Assembly (NCBI RefSeq): GCF_007644105.1
Contig: NZ_VFAC01000038.1
Span: forward strand, 1-37,624
Origin: Elioraea rosea
Lineage (GTDB): Bacteria; Pseudomonadota; Alphaproteobacteria; Acetobacterales; Acetobacteraceae
Reading direction: 5' to 3'
DNA: 37,624 nt
The notes beneath the pieces are model-generated. The model made no database searches. It was given only the letters and a program-made list of their open reading frames with translations, and was not told the origin of the DNA. Positions within the stretch are counted from its first letter, which is position 1. Each line of letters begins with the position of its first letter. Below are positions 28,365 through 35,565 of this stretch, one piece after another. The position numbers and the translations under genes are program-made.

Positions 28365-28440
28365 CTTTCCTGAAATCGGGGGTATGATTTCCATCCATCG
28401 CCGTCTTTCGGGCTTTCCGGTGTCTACTGTTTCCCGAAAT
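28365..28440. repeat. Two TTTCC-GAAAT sites downstream of the par operon
   Basis: CTTTCCTGAAAT (28365-28376) and GTTTCCCGAAAT (28429-28440) share the core TTTCCYGAAAT. Reverse-complement relatives lie on the other side of the operon (29567-29640). Sites of this kind beside parA can be partition centromeres or ParA/partner operators; which one cannot be told here. Confidence 0.5.
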
Positions 28441-28444
28441 TATC

Positions 28445-28855
28445 CTAGCCCTTGCCGCGCTTGCGCTCGTCGAGCAGGTCGTCGTCGCGCACCTCGACCC
28501 CGGCTAGGCGGAGCGCGAACAGCACTTGGTTGCGGATGGTGATGCCGCTCTCGGCGTAGCGGCGGCGGAGCTGGCGCAGAACGTAGTCGGGCACCTTGGT
28601 CGAGAGCGCCACCTCGGGCGCCGTCCGCCGCGAGGGGCTGCGCGCCTCGGCCTTCGCAGCGATCAGCTCGGCCCCCGTCTCGGCATTGATCGCGCGCACG
28701 CGCCCCGAGGCGACCGCCTCGCGCACGGCATCGGGGTGCTCGAGGCTCTCTGCGAGCCCGAAGCGCGGGTCGTCCGGCGCCGTGCGCGGCGTGCGTGCGG
28801 GAGCGGGCAGGGAAGCGGCAGGAGGAAGTTGCAGGCCGGGGCGGCGCTGGGTCAT
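28445..28855 (-). CDS. Small ribbon-helix-helix-like partition or copy-control protein
   Basis: 136-aa protein 13 bp downstream of parA on the same strand. Residues 1-~85 are Pro/Ala/Arg-rich and probably disordered. The C-terminal part (APEVALSTKVPDYVLRQLRR, then YAESGITIRNQVLFALR) looks like a strand plus two helices, as in CopG/ParB-like ribbon-helix-helix DNA-binding proteins that partner plasmid ParA. GGAG about 8 bp upstream of the ATG supports the start. No ParB nuclease or HTH domain is present. The likely function is binding the repeated sites around the operon. Confidence 0.65.
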   Translation of the reverse strand: MTQRRPGLQLPPAASLPAPARTPRTAPDDPRFGLAESLEHPDAVREAVASGRVRAINAETGAELIAAKAEARSPSRRTAPEVALSTKVPDYVLRQLRRRYAESGITIRNQVLFALRLAGVEVRDDDLLDERKRGKG

Positions 28856-28868
28856 CGGACGGTCTCCC

Positions 28869-29543
28869 TCACGCCGCGGCCGTGTCGGCCGACGCCGTCT
28901 CGAGCAGCGCCATCAGCTCGTCGAAGATCGCGGCGAAGTTCTCCGCCGCGTTGCCGCCTCGCTCGTGCAGCGGCGGAACCCAGCCCGCGTAGCTCATCTC
29001 CTTCCAGACCGTGCGGTCGCCGAAGGCGGCGGTGAGAACATGCGCGCCTTCCTTCCGATAGGCTTCGCGCAGGAAGGCCTCGACGCGCGGGCGCACGGCG
29101 CCCGAGGCAGTGCGCACCATCAGCACCGCGCGCGCGATCCGCCGCCGCGCGATCGCCTCCGCTTCCTCGACCTGGCGCCAGGTCTCGATGCCGCCGCGGA
29201 AATCCTCCTCGCTCATCTGCGACGGAACGACGACGAGATCGGAGAGCGCCATCGCCACCTGCGTGTCGTTCGTCGCCGCGCCCATCAGGTCGATCACCAC
29301 CGTGTCGGCGCGGGAGGCGAGCTCGCGCACCAGGGTGGAGACGCGGTGCTGCTGGTCGGGCGCGGCCACCTCGACGGAGGCGAGCTCGGGGATCGAGGCG
29401 AAGAATCGCCCCAGCGGGCGGTTCGGGTCGAGGTCGAGGGCGGCGACGGAACTGCCGCGCGCCACCAGCTCGGCGACGGTGCACTTGGCGAGCGTGGTCT
29501 TGCCGCTGCCGCCCTTGACCTGGGCGAAGGTGATGATGGCCAT
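28869..29543 (-). CDS. parA: ParA-family partition ATPase
   Basis: 224-aa ATPase of the short ParA type. The deviant Walker A is KGGSGKTT (residues 10-17), with the signature Lys first; a Walker A' DLDPN and Walker B-like VVIDLMG follow. There is no N-terminal DNA-binding extension, as in type Ib systems, where the small partner protein regulates the operon. The ATG is preceded by TGGAGGG. It forms an operon with the downstream 136-aa gene, and both lie beside the iteron origin, which supports plasmid partition as the role. VirC1-like proteins are the nearest alternative. Confidence 0.85.
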   Translation of the reverse strand: MAIITFAQVKGGSGKTTLAKCTVAELVARGSSVAALDLDPNRPLGRFFASIPELASVEVAAPDQQHRVSTLVRELASRADTVVIDLMGAATNDTQVAMALSDLVVVPSQMSEEDFRGGIETWRQVEEAEAIARRRIARAVLMVRTASGAVRPRVEAFLREAYRKEGAHVLTAAFGDRTVWKEMSYAGWVPPLHERGGNAAENFAAIFDELMALLETASADTAAA

Positions 29544-29566
29544 GCGCCCTCCAGGGCTTTACGGAA

Positions 29567-29640
29567 ATCCGGGAAACAATGAACACGGCAAGCGCGATTC
29601 GCGGCAAGCCGGAAAACCGTATTTCCGTATTTCAGGAAAC
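29567..29640. repeat. TTTCC-type sites and an 8-bp tandem repeat upstream of parA
   Basis: ATCCGGGAAAC (29567-29577) and ATTTCAGGAAAC (29629-29640) are reverse-complement relatives of the two sites at 28365-28440. The second matches over 11 bp exactly. CGTATTTC is repeated in tandem at 29618-29625 and 29626-29633. They lie in the parA leader and are candidate operator or centromere sites. Confidence 0.5.
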
Positions 29641-29679
29641 AAGACAATTCCCTGCGACGCGAGAGGCGAAGGTTTCAGA

Positions 29680-29706
29680 AACAGCATGCTGTTCAAACGA
29701 TCGTTT
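29680..29706. promoter_or_regulatory. Two adjacent perfect palindromes before the resolvase gene
   Basis: AACAGCATGCTGTT (29680-29693, 14 bp) and AAACGATCGTTT (29695-29706, 12 bp) are separated by one base and end 18 bp before the resolvase ATG. The second is followed by a T-run. Suitable as recombinase or repressor binding sites; a full three-subsite res was not recognised. The T-run also permits a terminator reading for the plus strand. Confidence 0.5.
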
Positions 29707-29724
29707 TTTGCTCACTCTTCACGA

Positions 29725-30681
29725 ATGAACAGGCTGATCGGCTACGCGCGGGTCTCCACAGGCGGGCAGGACCTCGCCGCCCAGCGTGCCGCGCTCGCGG
29801 CCGCCGGCTGCGCCGAGATCGTCGAGGAAACCGGCTCCGGCGCGACACGGGCGAGGCCGGCGCTTGCCGCGCTGCTTGGCCGGCTCCGCCCCGGCGATAC
29901 GCTCGTGGTGGCGCGGATCGACCGCCTTGCCCGCTCTCTCGCCCATCTTCTCGAGGTGATCGGGACCCTCCGGGGGAAGGGGGTGGGGTTCCGCTCGCTC
30001 GGCGACCCGATCGACACGGCCGGGCCCTCCGGCACGCTGGTCCTGCAGATCCTCGGCGCGGTGGCGGAGTTCGAACGGGCGCTGATCCGCGAGCGCACCC
30101 TTGCCGGGCTCGCCGCCGCCCGGGCGGCGGGGCGGGTGGGCGGCAATCCGCGGCTCCGCGCCCGGGAGGCGGAGGCGATCGCGCGCCTTGCCGAGGGAAG
30201 GCGGGCGGCAGCGCTCGCCCGCGCCATCCCCGATGCCGAGGCGTGGATCGGCACGGTGCGGCGCCTGCGGCCTGCCATGCCGTGGGCGGAGGTCGCTCTG
30301 GCGGTGAACGCCGCCCTGCCGCGCGGCGCGCGCCCCTTCACGCCCGAGCGGCTGAAGCGTCTTGCCTGCCGCTTCGCCGCCGAAGGGCTTCTCGACCCCG
30401 TCCTGCTCTCCCCTGCCGCGCGCCGCCGCCGCGGGGGAGGGGAGGGGAGGCGGGCCGTGGAGATGGCCGCCGCCGTGCTGCGTGGCAGGCCCGGGTTGAG
30501 CCTTGCCGCGCTCGGCGAGGAACTGGTGCGTCTCGGCGTCGTCCCGCCGCGCGGCGGCGGGGCCTGGGCGCCGTCCTCGCTGAAATCCCTGCGCGACCGA
30601 GCCCAGGCGTCGGGTTTGCTCGTCGTATCGACGCCTCCCCCAGCAGGCAGAGAAAGGGCGATGGAAAAACAGAGGGGTTAA
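29725..30681 (+). CDS. Serine recombinase (resolvase/invertase family) with C-terminal extension
   Basis: 318-aa small-type serine recombinase. The catalytic domain (1-~140) starts RLIGYARVSTGGQDLAAQ, with the nucleophile Ser at residue 11, and includes VVARIDRLARSL and GAVAEFERALIRERTLAGL, the conserved Arg-containing helix. Beyond it lie ~180 residues with helix-turn-helix-like pieces, longer than the usual ~45-residue HTH of Tn3-type resolvases (~185 aa total). Start chosen at ATG 29725, as upstream in-frame sequence overlaps the palindromes and parA. Likely function: resolving plasmid dimers, or mobility. No transposase or terminal inverted repeats were found beside it. Confidence 0.85.
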   Translation: MNRLIGYARVSTGGQDLAAQRAALAAAGCAEIVEETGSGATRARPALAALLGRLRPGDTLVVARIDRLARSLAHLLEVIGTLRGKGVGFRSLGDPIDTAGPSGTLVLQILGAVAEFERALIRERTLAGLAAARAAGRVGGNPRLRAREAEAIARLAEGRRAAALARAIPDAEAWIGTVRRLRPAMPWAEVALAVNAALPRGARPFTPERLKRLACRFAAEGLLDPVLLSPAARRRRGGGEGRRAVEMAAAVLRGRPGLSLAALGEELVRLGVVPPRGGGAWAPSSLKSLRDRAQASGLLVVSTPPPAGRERAMEKQRG

Positions 30682-30752
30682 CGGTGCACGCCTGGGCCGC
30701 TATGGAGCGCAGTGTTTAGAGTGCTGTCGAAGAGTCACGGGTCTCCTTGCAA

Positions 30753-31343
30753 ATGGCTGGCGCACGATTCATCGTTGAAAGCGTACGCGCGGCCGCCGCG
30801 CTGTTTGAGCGGATGGCGAACGATGAGCGGCTCTGCGCTGACACGGCGGCAGCAGCCGAAATCCTGGTTGCAGCGATTCGAACAGGCAACAAGCTCCTGA
30901 TCTGCGGCAACGGCGGCAGCGCGGCGGACGCGCAGCACTGGGCGGGCGAGCTCGTGTCGCGCTTCCTCTACGACCGCCCCGGCCTGCCCGCGATCGCGCT
31001 GACGACCGACAGCTCGATCATGACAGCGATCGGCAACGACTACGGCTATGAGCGGCTGTTCTCCCGCCAGGTCGAGGCACTCGGCACCAAGGGCGACGTG
31101 CTGTTCGCGCTGTCGACCTCTGGCCGCTCGCCCAACGTCATCGCCGCCCTGAAGGCGGCGCGCGAGAAGGGCATGGTCACGGTCGGCTTCACCGGCGAAG
31201 GCGGCGGGGACATGCCGCCTCTCTGCGACATCCTGCTGCGCGTTCCCTCTGCCGCCACACCGCGAATCCAGGAAGGCCACGAGGCGCTCGGCCACGCGAT
31301 CTGCGCCCTCGTCGAGGCGACGCTGTTTCCGCGCGGCGGTTGA
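30753..31343 (+). CDS. gmhA: Phosphoheptose isomerase-like SIS-domain protein
   Basis: 196-aa SIS-fold protein, predicted to convert sedoheptulose 7-phosphate to D-glycero-manno-heptose 7-phosphate, the first step of ADP- or GDP-heptose supply. It has [39 protein letters not shown] (shown by the TAIGND core), [10 protein letters not shown] and [13 protein letters not shown], the region with the family's metal-binding His. ATG 30753 is preferred to TTG 30747; neither has a clear ribosome binding site. DiaA, a related SIS protein that acts on DnaA, is an alternative worth keeping in mind because a DnaA box lies nearby, but the catalytic motif favours an isomerase. It stands alone between the resolvase and the large surface protein. 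Confidence 0.78.
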   Translation: MAGARFIVESVRAAAALFERMANDERLCADTAAAAEILVAAIRTGNKLLICGNGGSAADAQHWAGELVSRFLYDRPGLPAIALTTDSSIMTAIGNDYGYERLFSRQVEALGTKGDVLFALSTSGRSPNVIAALKAAREKGMVTVGFTGEGGGDMPPLCDILLRVPSAATPRIQEGHEALGHAICALVEATLFPRGG

Positions 31344-31709
31344 GGGCGGATCGGCGGGGCCAATTCAAACGTCCCGGCCGGCGCGGAGTTGCGCCATCGG
31401 CCCGCTGCTGACGATGGTGTGAACGCCCAGACGGCAGAGTCGCGGGCGCCAGCGGGTAAATCTTCTGCTAGGGCTCACCTAAGGCGTGCATACGCCTGCC
31501 TGTCCCCCACCCGCCGGCCGCGTCCGCGGCCGGACCTGACCCGAGGCTGACACACTGACTGCATTCGAACTGCCGCGCTTGTCCCGGCTCAATCCTCTTG
31601 TGTCGAAGCATCTCAAAATAGAGATAACACACTTTTGCCACGCTTCTGTCTCGCTGCGAAAGGTCTGCCTCGAAATCCGAACGTCTTCGATACAACTGGG
31701 AGTGTGAGA
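31344..31709. other. 366-bp intergenic region with two inverted repeats
   Basis: No gene is supported. AGGCGT-GCAT-ACGCCT (31482-31497) and CCGGCCGCG-TC-CGCGGCCGG (31514-31533) are perfect inverted repeats 16 bp apart. Neither is followed by a T-run. Bases about 31590-31700 are less GC-rich and probably contain the promoter of the large gene at 31710, but no convincing -35/-10 or -24/-12 pair was found. Confidence 0.5.
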
Positions 31710-34700
31710 ATGCCCACCTCGATCATCCTGCAGAATGCAGGGGTTTCCACCCTGGCAGCCGGCGTCACGACGCTTGGCCAGGTGTTCAAGCAGGGTGACC
31801 TGTCCGCCGGCCAGGCGCTCGTCGCCCGCATCGGCAATGCGTCGGTGCCCGTGCAGGTCGATGCCAAGACCAGCCACGCCGACGGCTCGATCAAGATGGC
31901 GGTGCTGTCCTTCGAGCGCCCCACGCTTGCGGCCGGAACCTCCGTCGAGGTGGCGCTGACCAAGGCCCAGGCCCCGGCCGCCCAGAAGCCCGTCGATCTC
32001 GCCGCCATCTCCTCCCAGCACAGCCTCGTCGTCGAGATCGTGCCCGACCAGGGCAAGGCGACCCGCATCGATGTGCTCGATGCGCTGAGGAAGGCGCTCG
32101 ACAAGGGCGACGCCTCCGTCTGGCAGAAGGGGGCGCTCGCCACCGAGGCGCGGGTCGAGGTCGACCTCCCCGGCTCGATGCGCGCGGCCTTCGACGTCAC
32201 CGCCTACAAGGACGGGCAGATCTCGGTCGATGCCCTGTTCCGGAACGACGGTGCGATGGGGGCCACGGGCGGCCGCGTCGACTACACCGCCAAGGCCACG
32301 CTCGACGGCAAGGTGGTCCTGTCGGAAAGCGTCAGCCAGGCGCAGTACCAGAACTGGAACGCGAGCTTTGCGACGAGTGAGGCGCATGGCGGGCAGGGGC
32401 TCGGCGATGCGTCGGCGGGCTGGCTGAACATCCGGCACGACGTGGCGTACCTGAAGGAGACGGGGGCGATCGCGAACTACGATCTCTCCATCCCGGTGTC
32501 GCAGACGACGTTGGCAAAGTACGGCACAGCAATCGCGGCGGAGGGGTGGGGCGATCCGCTGGCGGCGAACGGCGTGTACCAGTACATGCCCGGTACGGGT
32601 GGTCGTCCTGATCTTGGGTTCACGACCGAGCACAATGTGAACTGGCTTCTGTCGGGCGACGCGCGTGCGGCGGAGTACGCGTTGGGTCAGGCGGAGGCGG
32701 CCGGTGCGGTGCCGTGGAACTTCTGGGACAATGCCAACGGCACCTGGCTCAACACGGACAATTACCCAAAACTGTGGACCGACCCGCGCGGCGGAACGGG
32801 GAAACCCGGGGATGCGAACTCAGGCGGGCTGACGCAGCAGCGTCCCACCGACACTGGCTGGACACCAGATGTGGCGCATCAGCCCGACCTGTCGACGGTG
32901 CCGTATCTGCTGACGGGCGAGCGCTGGATGCTGGACAACCTCCAGGCCCAGGCCTCGGCGGCGATCATGGGCACCTATCCGATCTCGCGCCTTGGAGGCG
33001 AGGGTATCGTGACGAACGGGGGCCAGGTACGCGGCTCTGCTTGGAACCTACGGCAGGTCGAAAACGCTGCCTGGCTCAGCCCCGAGGGCAGCGCGGAAAA
33101 AGTCTATTTCGAGGAGGTGATCCAGAAGAACTGGGACTGGCTCGTCTCGAAGCTCCCGGAATGGACGACCACGCAGGGCGAAGCGCACGGGTACATCCCG
33201 GGCGAATACCGCGAGGCAGGCGGCTTGGCGCCGTGGCAGCAGGACTACTTCGCCGGCGTTGCCATCATCTCCGCCAACCGAGGCAACGAGGAGGCCAAAG
33301 CCGTCCTCGACTGGATGTCGAACTTCCTCGTCGGACGGTTCACCGCAGGCGACGAAGGCCTCTCTCCCAAGGACGGTATCGCCTACAGCTTTTCAAATGC
33401 AGATCCGATCACTCGCGTCCCCTACAAGACTTGGGAGGAGATCGGCACCGAGATGATTTCCAGAGGATGGTCGCTCACTCTGGGAACCAAATGGGAAACC
33501 AGCGCCAACGAGTATGGCCGCTTGGCCCTTGCTACCCTCGCCGGACTCCACGACCTGACCGGCGACCCCGGGATCGCCGAGGTCTACCGTTCATTTCTTG
33601 CACTGAACCCTCCTCTGACCGACGAGGCCTCGTACATCAAGAACCCCACCTACGGCATCACCATCCCCGACATCTACGACGTCTTCAATCCTCCCGGCGC
33701 GACGCCGAACCCGGTTCCTCCTCCGCCCCAGCCGACCCCGACGCCGGTTCCGCCCCCCGCTCCCGCGCCTGAGCCGGCGCCAGTGCCAGAGACGCCTGCG
33801 GGCGTGCCGAAGCCTGTCTCGGCCAAGCTCCTCGAGGGCAGCAGCAGGGGCGATACGCTCTCCGGCGGCGCGGGGGGCGATATTCTGATCGGCCGCGGCG
33901 GCGCCGATGAGCTCACCGGCGAGGGCGGGGCGGATACCTTCATCCTCGCCACTGGTGCAGGGGCAGATCTGATCACCGACTTCACCTTGGGGCAGGACCG
34001 CATCCTGTTCGACGGTGTCGATCCCGCCTCGCTTCTCGTCCGTGCGACCGTCAGGCAGGACATCTCGGGGCTTCTGATCACCTACGGCACGGCGGGAGAT
34101 AGCGTGTTCCTGCAGGGCGCGGGCCGCCTGGCGAAGGGCGATCTCGTCTTCACCAGCGGGGAAGCCACCACCGCTTCGGCCACCACAACTGCCGCTGCCA
34201 CCGCTTCTGCCACCACCGCTGCCAGTGCCTCGGCGGCAGCATCCTCGGCCTTCGCCCCGCGCTCGACCACGATCGGCTCCGGCCCGGATACGCTGGTGCT
34301 GAATATCGCGCAGGACCAGTGGCAGGGCAGCGCCCAGTACCAGGTCTTCGTCAACGGCAAGGCATTCGGCGGCACGCTGACCGCCTCGGCGCTGAAGTCG
34401 AGCGGGCTGTCGGACACGCTGACGCTGAAGGGCCAGTTCGGCGCCACCAACACCGTCGAGGTCCGCTTCCTCAACGACGCCTGGGGCGGTTCCTCCGCGA
34501 CCGACAGGAACCTCTACGTCACCGGCGTGTCGATGAACGGCGTCGAGGTGCCCGGGGCCAAGGCCAGCCTTGCCACCACGGGCGCGGAGCGATTCTCGAT
34601 CGCCAAGGCGGCCGGCGCGAAGGAGCAGAGCTTCGGCTCCGGCCCCGATACGCTGGTGCTGAAGGTCGCGCAGGATTTCTGGCAGGGCCCGGCGCAGTAC

Positions 34701-35327
34701 ACGCTCTCGGTGGACGGCAAGAAGTTCGGCGGGACGCTCACTGCCTCGGCGCTGCGCGATGCGGCCGTGCCCGACACGATTACGCTGAAGGGCGACTGGG
34801 ACGACGCATCGACCCTCTCGGTGAGCTTCCTCAACGATGCCTGGGGCGGCAGGGCGGGGGCGGACCGCAACCTCCTCCTCCTGGGCGTGACGCTGAACGG
34901 CGCCGATCTCGGCATCAGCACGACGCTTGCGACCACGGGAACGAAGAGCTTCTCGCTCGCCGCCCCGGCCTCCCTCCCCGAGCCGGTCTTCGCAAAGCTC
35001 CTCGAGGGCGATGCGGGGGCCAACACGCTTCGCGGTGGGGCGGGGGACGACATCCTCCGCGGCCGGGCCGGCAGCGACGCCATGACAGGCGGCGGGGGGG
35101 AGGACACGTTCATCCTCGGCCGCGGCGATGGCAATGACCGGATCTCCGACTTCGTCTCCGGAACCGACAGGCTGTTCTTTGAGGGGATCGCGGCGGAAGC
35201 GGTACGGGCGGCGGCGACGACGGTCGGCGGCGTCTCGGGAACGCTGGTCGCCTACGGCAATCTCGGCGACACCGTGTTCCTCGCCGGGGTGACGAAGCTC
35301 GCAGAGGGCGACCTCGTGTTCGGCTGA
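31710..35327 (+). CDS. Large RTX/CBM60-bearing secreted protein, unrecognised polysaccharide-enzyme-like family (paralogue 2)
   Basis: 1205-aa protein. Residues 1-~660 are homologous to the Tat protein at 9166, sharing QYMPGTGGRPDLG-type, WTDPRGGTG and HQPDLSTVPYLLTGERW motifs. A Pro-rich linker covers ~664-705. RTX nonapeptides (GGAGGDILI, GRGGADELT, GEGGADTFI) with a serralysin-like tail lie at ~710-800, then a Thr/Ala linker (~815-850). Two CBM60-like modules (~853-955 and ~973-1075) share IGSGPDTLVL or FGSGPDTLVL, FGGTLTASAL and FLNDAWGG. A final RTX block (GGAGDDILR...) occupies ~1096-1205. There is no N-terminal signal, as expected for type I secretion by a C-terminal signal, but no transporter gene is in the window. 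ATG 31710 has GGGAG upstream; the earlier TTG is rejected. Probably binds and processes extracellular polysaccharide; catalysis is unproven. Confidence 0.85.
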   Translation: MPTSIILQNAGVSTLAAGVTTLGQVFKQGDLSAGQALVARIGNASVPVQVDAKTSHADGSIKMAVLSFERPTLAAGTSVEVALTKAQAPAAQKPVDLAAISSQHSLVVEIVPDQGKATRIDVLDALRKALDKGDASVWQKGALATEARVEVDLPGSMRAAFDVTAYKDGQISVDALFRNDGAMGATGGRVDYTAKATLDGKVVLSESVSQAQYQNWNASFATSEAHGGQGLGDASAGWLNIRHDVAYLKETGAIANYDLSIPVSQTTLAKYGTAIAAEGWGDPLAANGVYQYMPGTGGRPDLGFTTEHNVNWLLSGDARAAEYALGQAEAAGAVPWNFWDNANGTWLNTDNYPKLWTDPRGGTGKPGDANSGGLTQQRPTDTGWTPDVAHQPDLSTVPYLLTGERWMLDNLQAQASAAIMGTYPISRLGGEGIVTNGGQVRGSAWNLRQVENAAWLSPEGSAEKVYFEEVIQKNWDWLVSKLPEWTTTQGEAHGYIPGEYREAGGLAPWQQDYFAGVAIISANRGNEEAKAVLDWMSNFLVGRFTAGDEGLSPKDGIAYSFSNADPITRVPYKTWEEIGTEMISRGWSLTLGTKWETSANEYGRLALATLAGLHDLTGDPGIAEVYRSFLALNPPLTDEASYIKNPTYGITIPDIYDVFNPPGATPNPVPPPPQPTPTPVPPPAPAPEPAPVPETPAGVPKPVSAKLLEGSSRGDTLSGGAGGDILIGRGGADELTGEGGADTFILATGAGADLITDFTLGQDRILFDGVDPASLLVRATVRQDISGLLITYGTAGDSVFLQGAGRLAKGDLVFTSGEATTASATTTAAATASATTAASASAAASSAFAPRSTTIGSGPDTLVLNIAQDQWQGSAQYQVFVNGKAFGGTLTASALKSSGLSDTLTLKGQFGATNTVEVRFLNDAWGGSSATDRNLYVTGVSMNGVEVPGAKASLATTGAERFSIAKAAGAKEQSFGSGPDTLVLKVAQDFWQGPAQYTLSVDGKKFGGTLTASALRDAAVPDTITLKGDWDDASTLSVSFLNDAWGGRAGADRNLLLLGVTLNGADLGISTTLATTGTKSFSLAAPASLPEPVFAKLLEGDAGANTLRGGAGDDILRGRAGSDAMTGGGGEDTFILGRGDGNDRISDFVSGTDRLFFEGIAAEAVRAAATTVGGVSGTLVAYGNLGDTVFLAGVTKLAEGDLVFG
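32066..33747 (+). repeat. Long near-identical repeat, copy A
   Basis: Matches 35943-37624 at a constant offset of 3877 bp. By direct reading 1677 of 1682 bases are identical. Differences lie at 33204-33215 (four bases) and 33648 (one). Identity begins sharply at 32066; upstream the two genes differ strongly although their proteins remain alignable. The right end is set by the window, so the repeat may be longer. Confidence 0.95.
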
Positions 35328-35565
35328 GCCGACTGCCTGTTTGTCTTCTTCAAGCGACATTGTTTCGACGGCCGGACTATGCTGAGACGCTCTCTCTTTA
35401 AGAAAAGATAAGGTCATTCGCAGTTTAGAACGATTACGTATTATGTTTATGGTGTATATTACTGTTTTTTAATTCAAAAGATTACTCTTTGTTAGTATTA
35501 TTAAGGATTTTGTTAAAATTACTATCGCACGCTCTGGGGATCGCCGTCCCAATACGGAGGTCCCC
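35328..35565. promoter_or_regulatory. AT-rich intergenic island upstream of paralogue 3
   Basis: From about 35390 to 35530 the sequence is strikingly A/T-rich, unlike anything else in the window. It contains runs such as TTTTTTAATTCAAAAG and a loose promoter-like TTGTTA ... TAAAAT (19-bp spacer, near 35491-35521). No ORF of useful length is present. It is probably the promoter/leader of the gene at 35566 and may have been imported with that gene's 5' end. Confidence 0.5.

Noticed and set aside
29680-30681. Transposon carrying the resolvase
   Set aside because: No transposase gene, terminal inverted repeats or target duplication could be found around it.
31635-31709. Earlier TTG start for the large RTX protein
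   Set aside because: The added 25 residues have no homology to the other paralogues, and ATG 31710 has a ribosome binding site and aligns with paralogue 3.
33690-33820. VPEP-like residues in the Pro-rich linker as a PEP-CTERM sorting signal
   Set aside because: The segment is internal and is not followed by a C-terminal hydrophobic helix and Arg cluster.
33591-35417. 608-codon minus-strand ORF opposite the RTX/CBM region
   Set aside because: Repetitive Arg/Glu/Gly translation mirrors the repeats on the plus strand; no start signals or domains.
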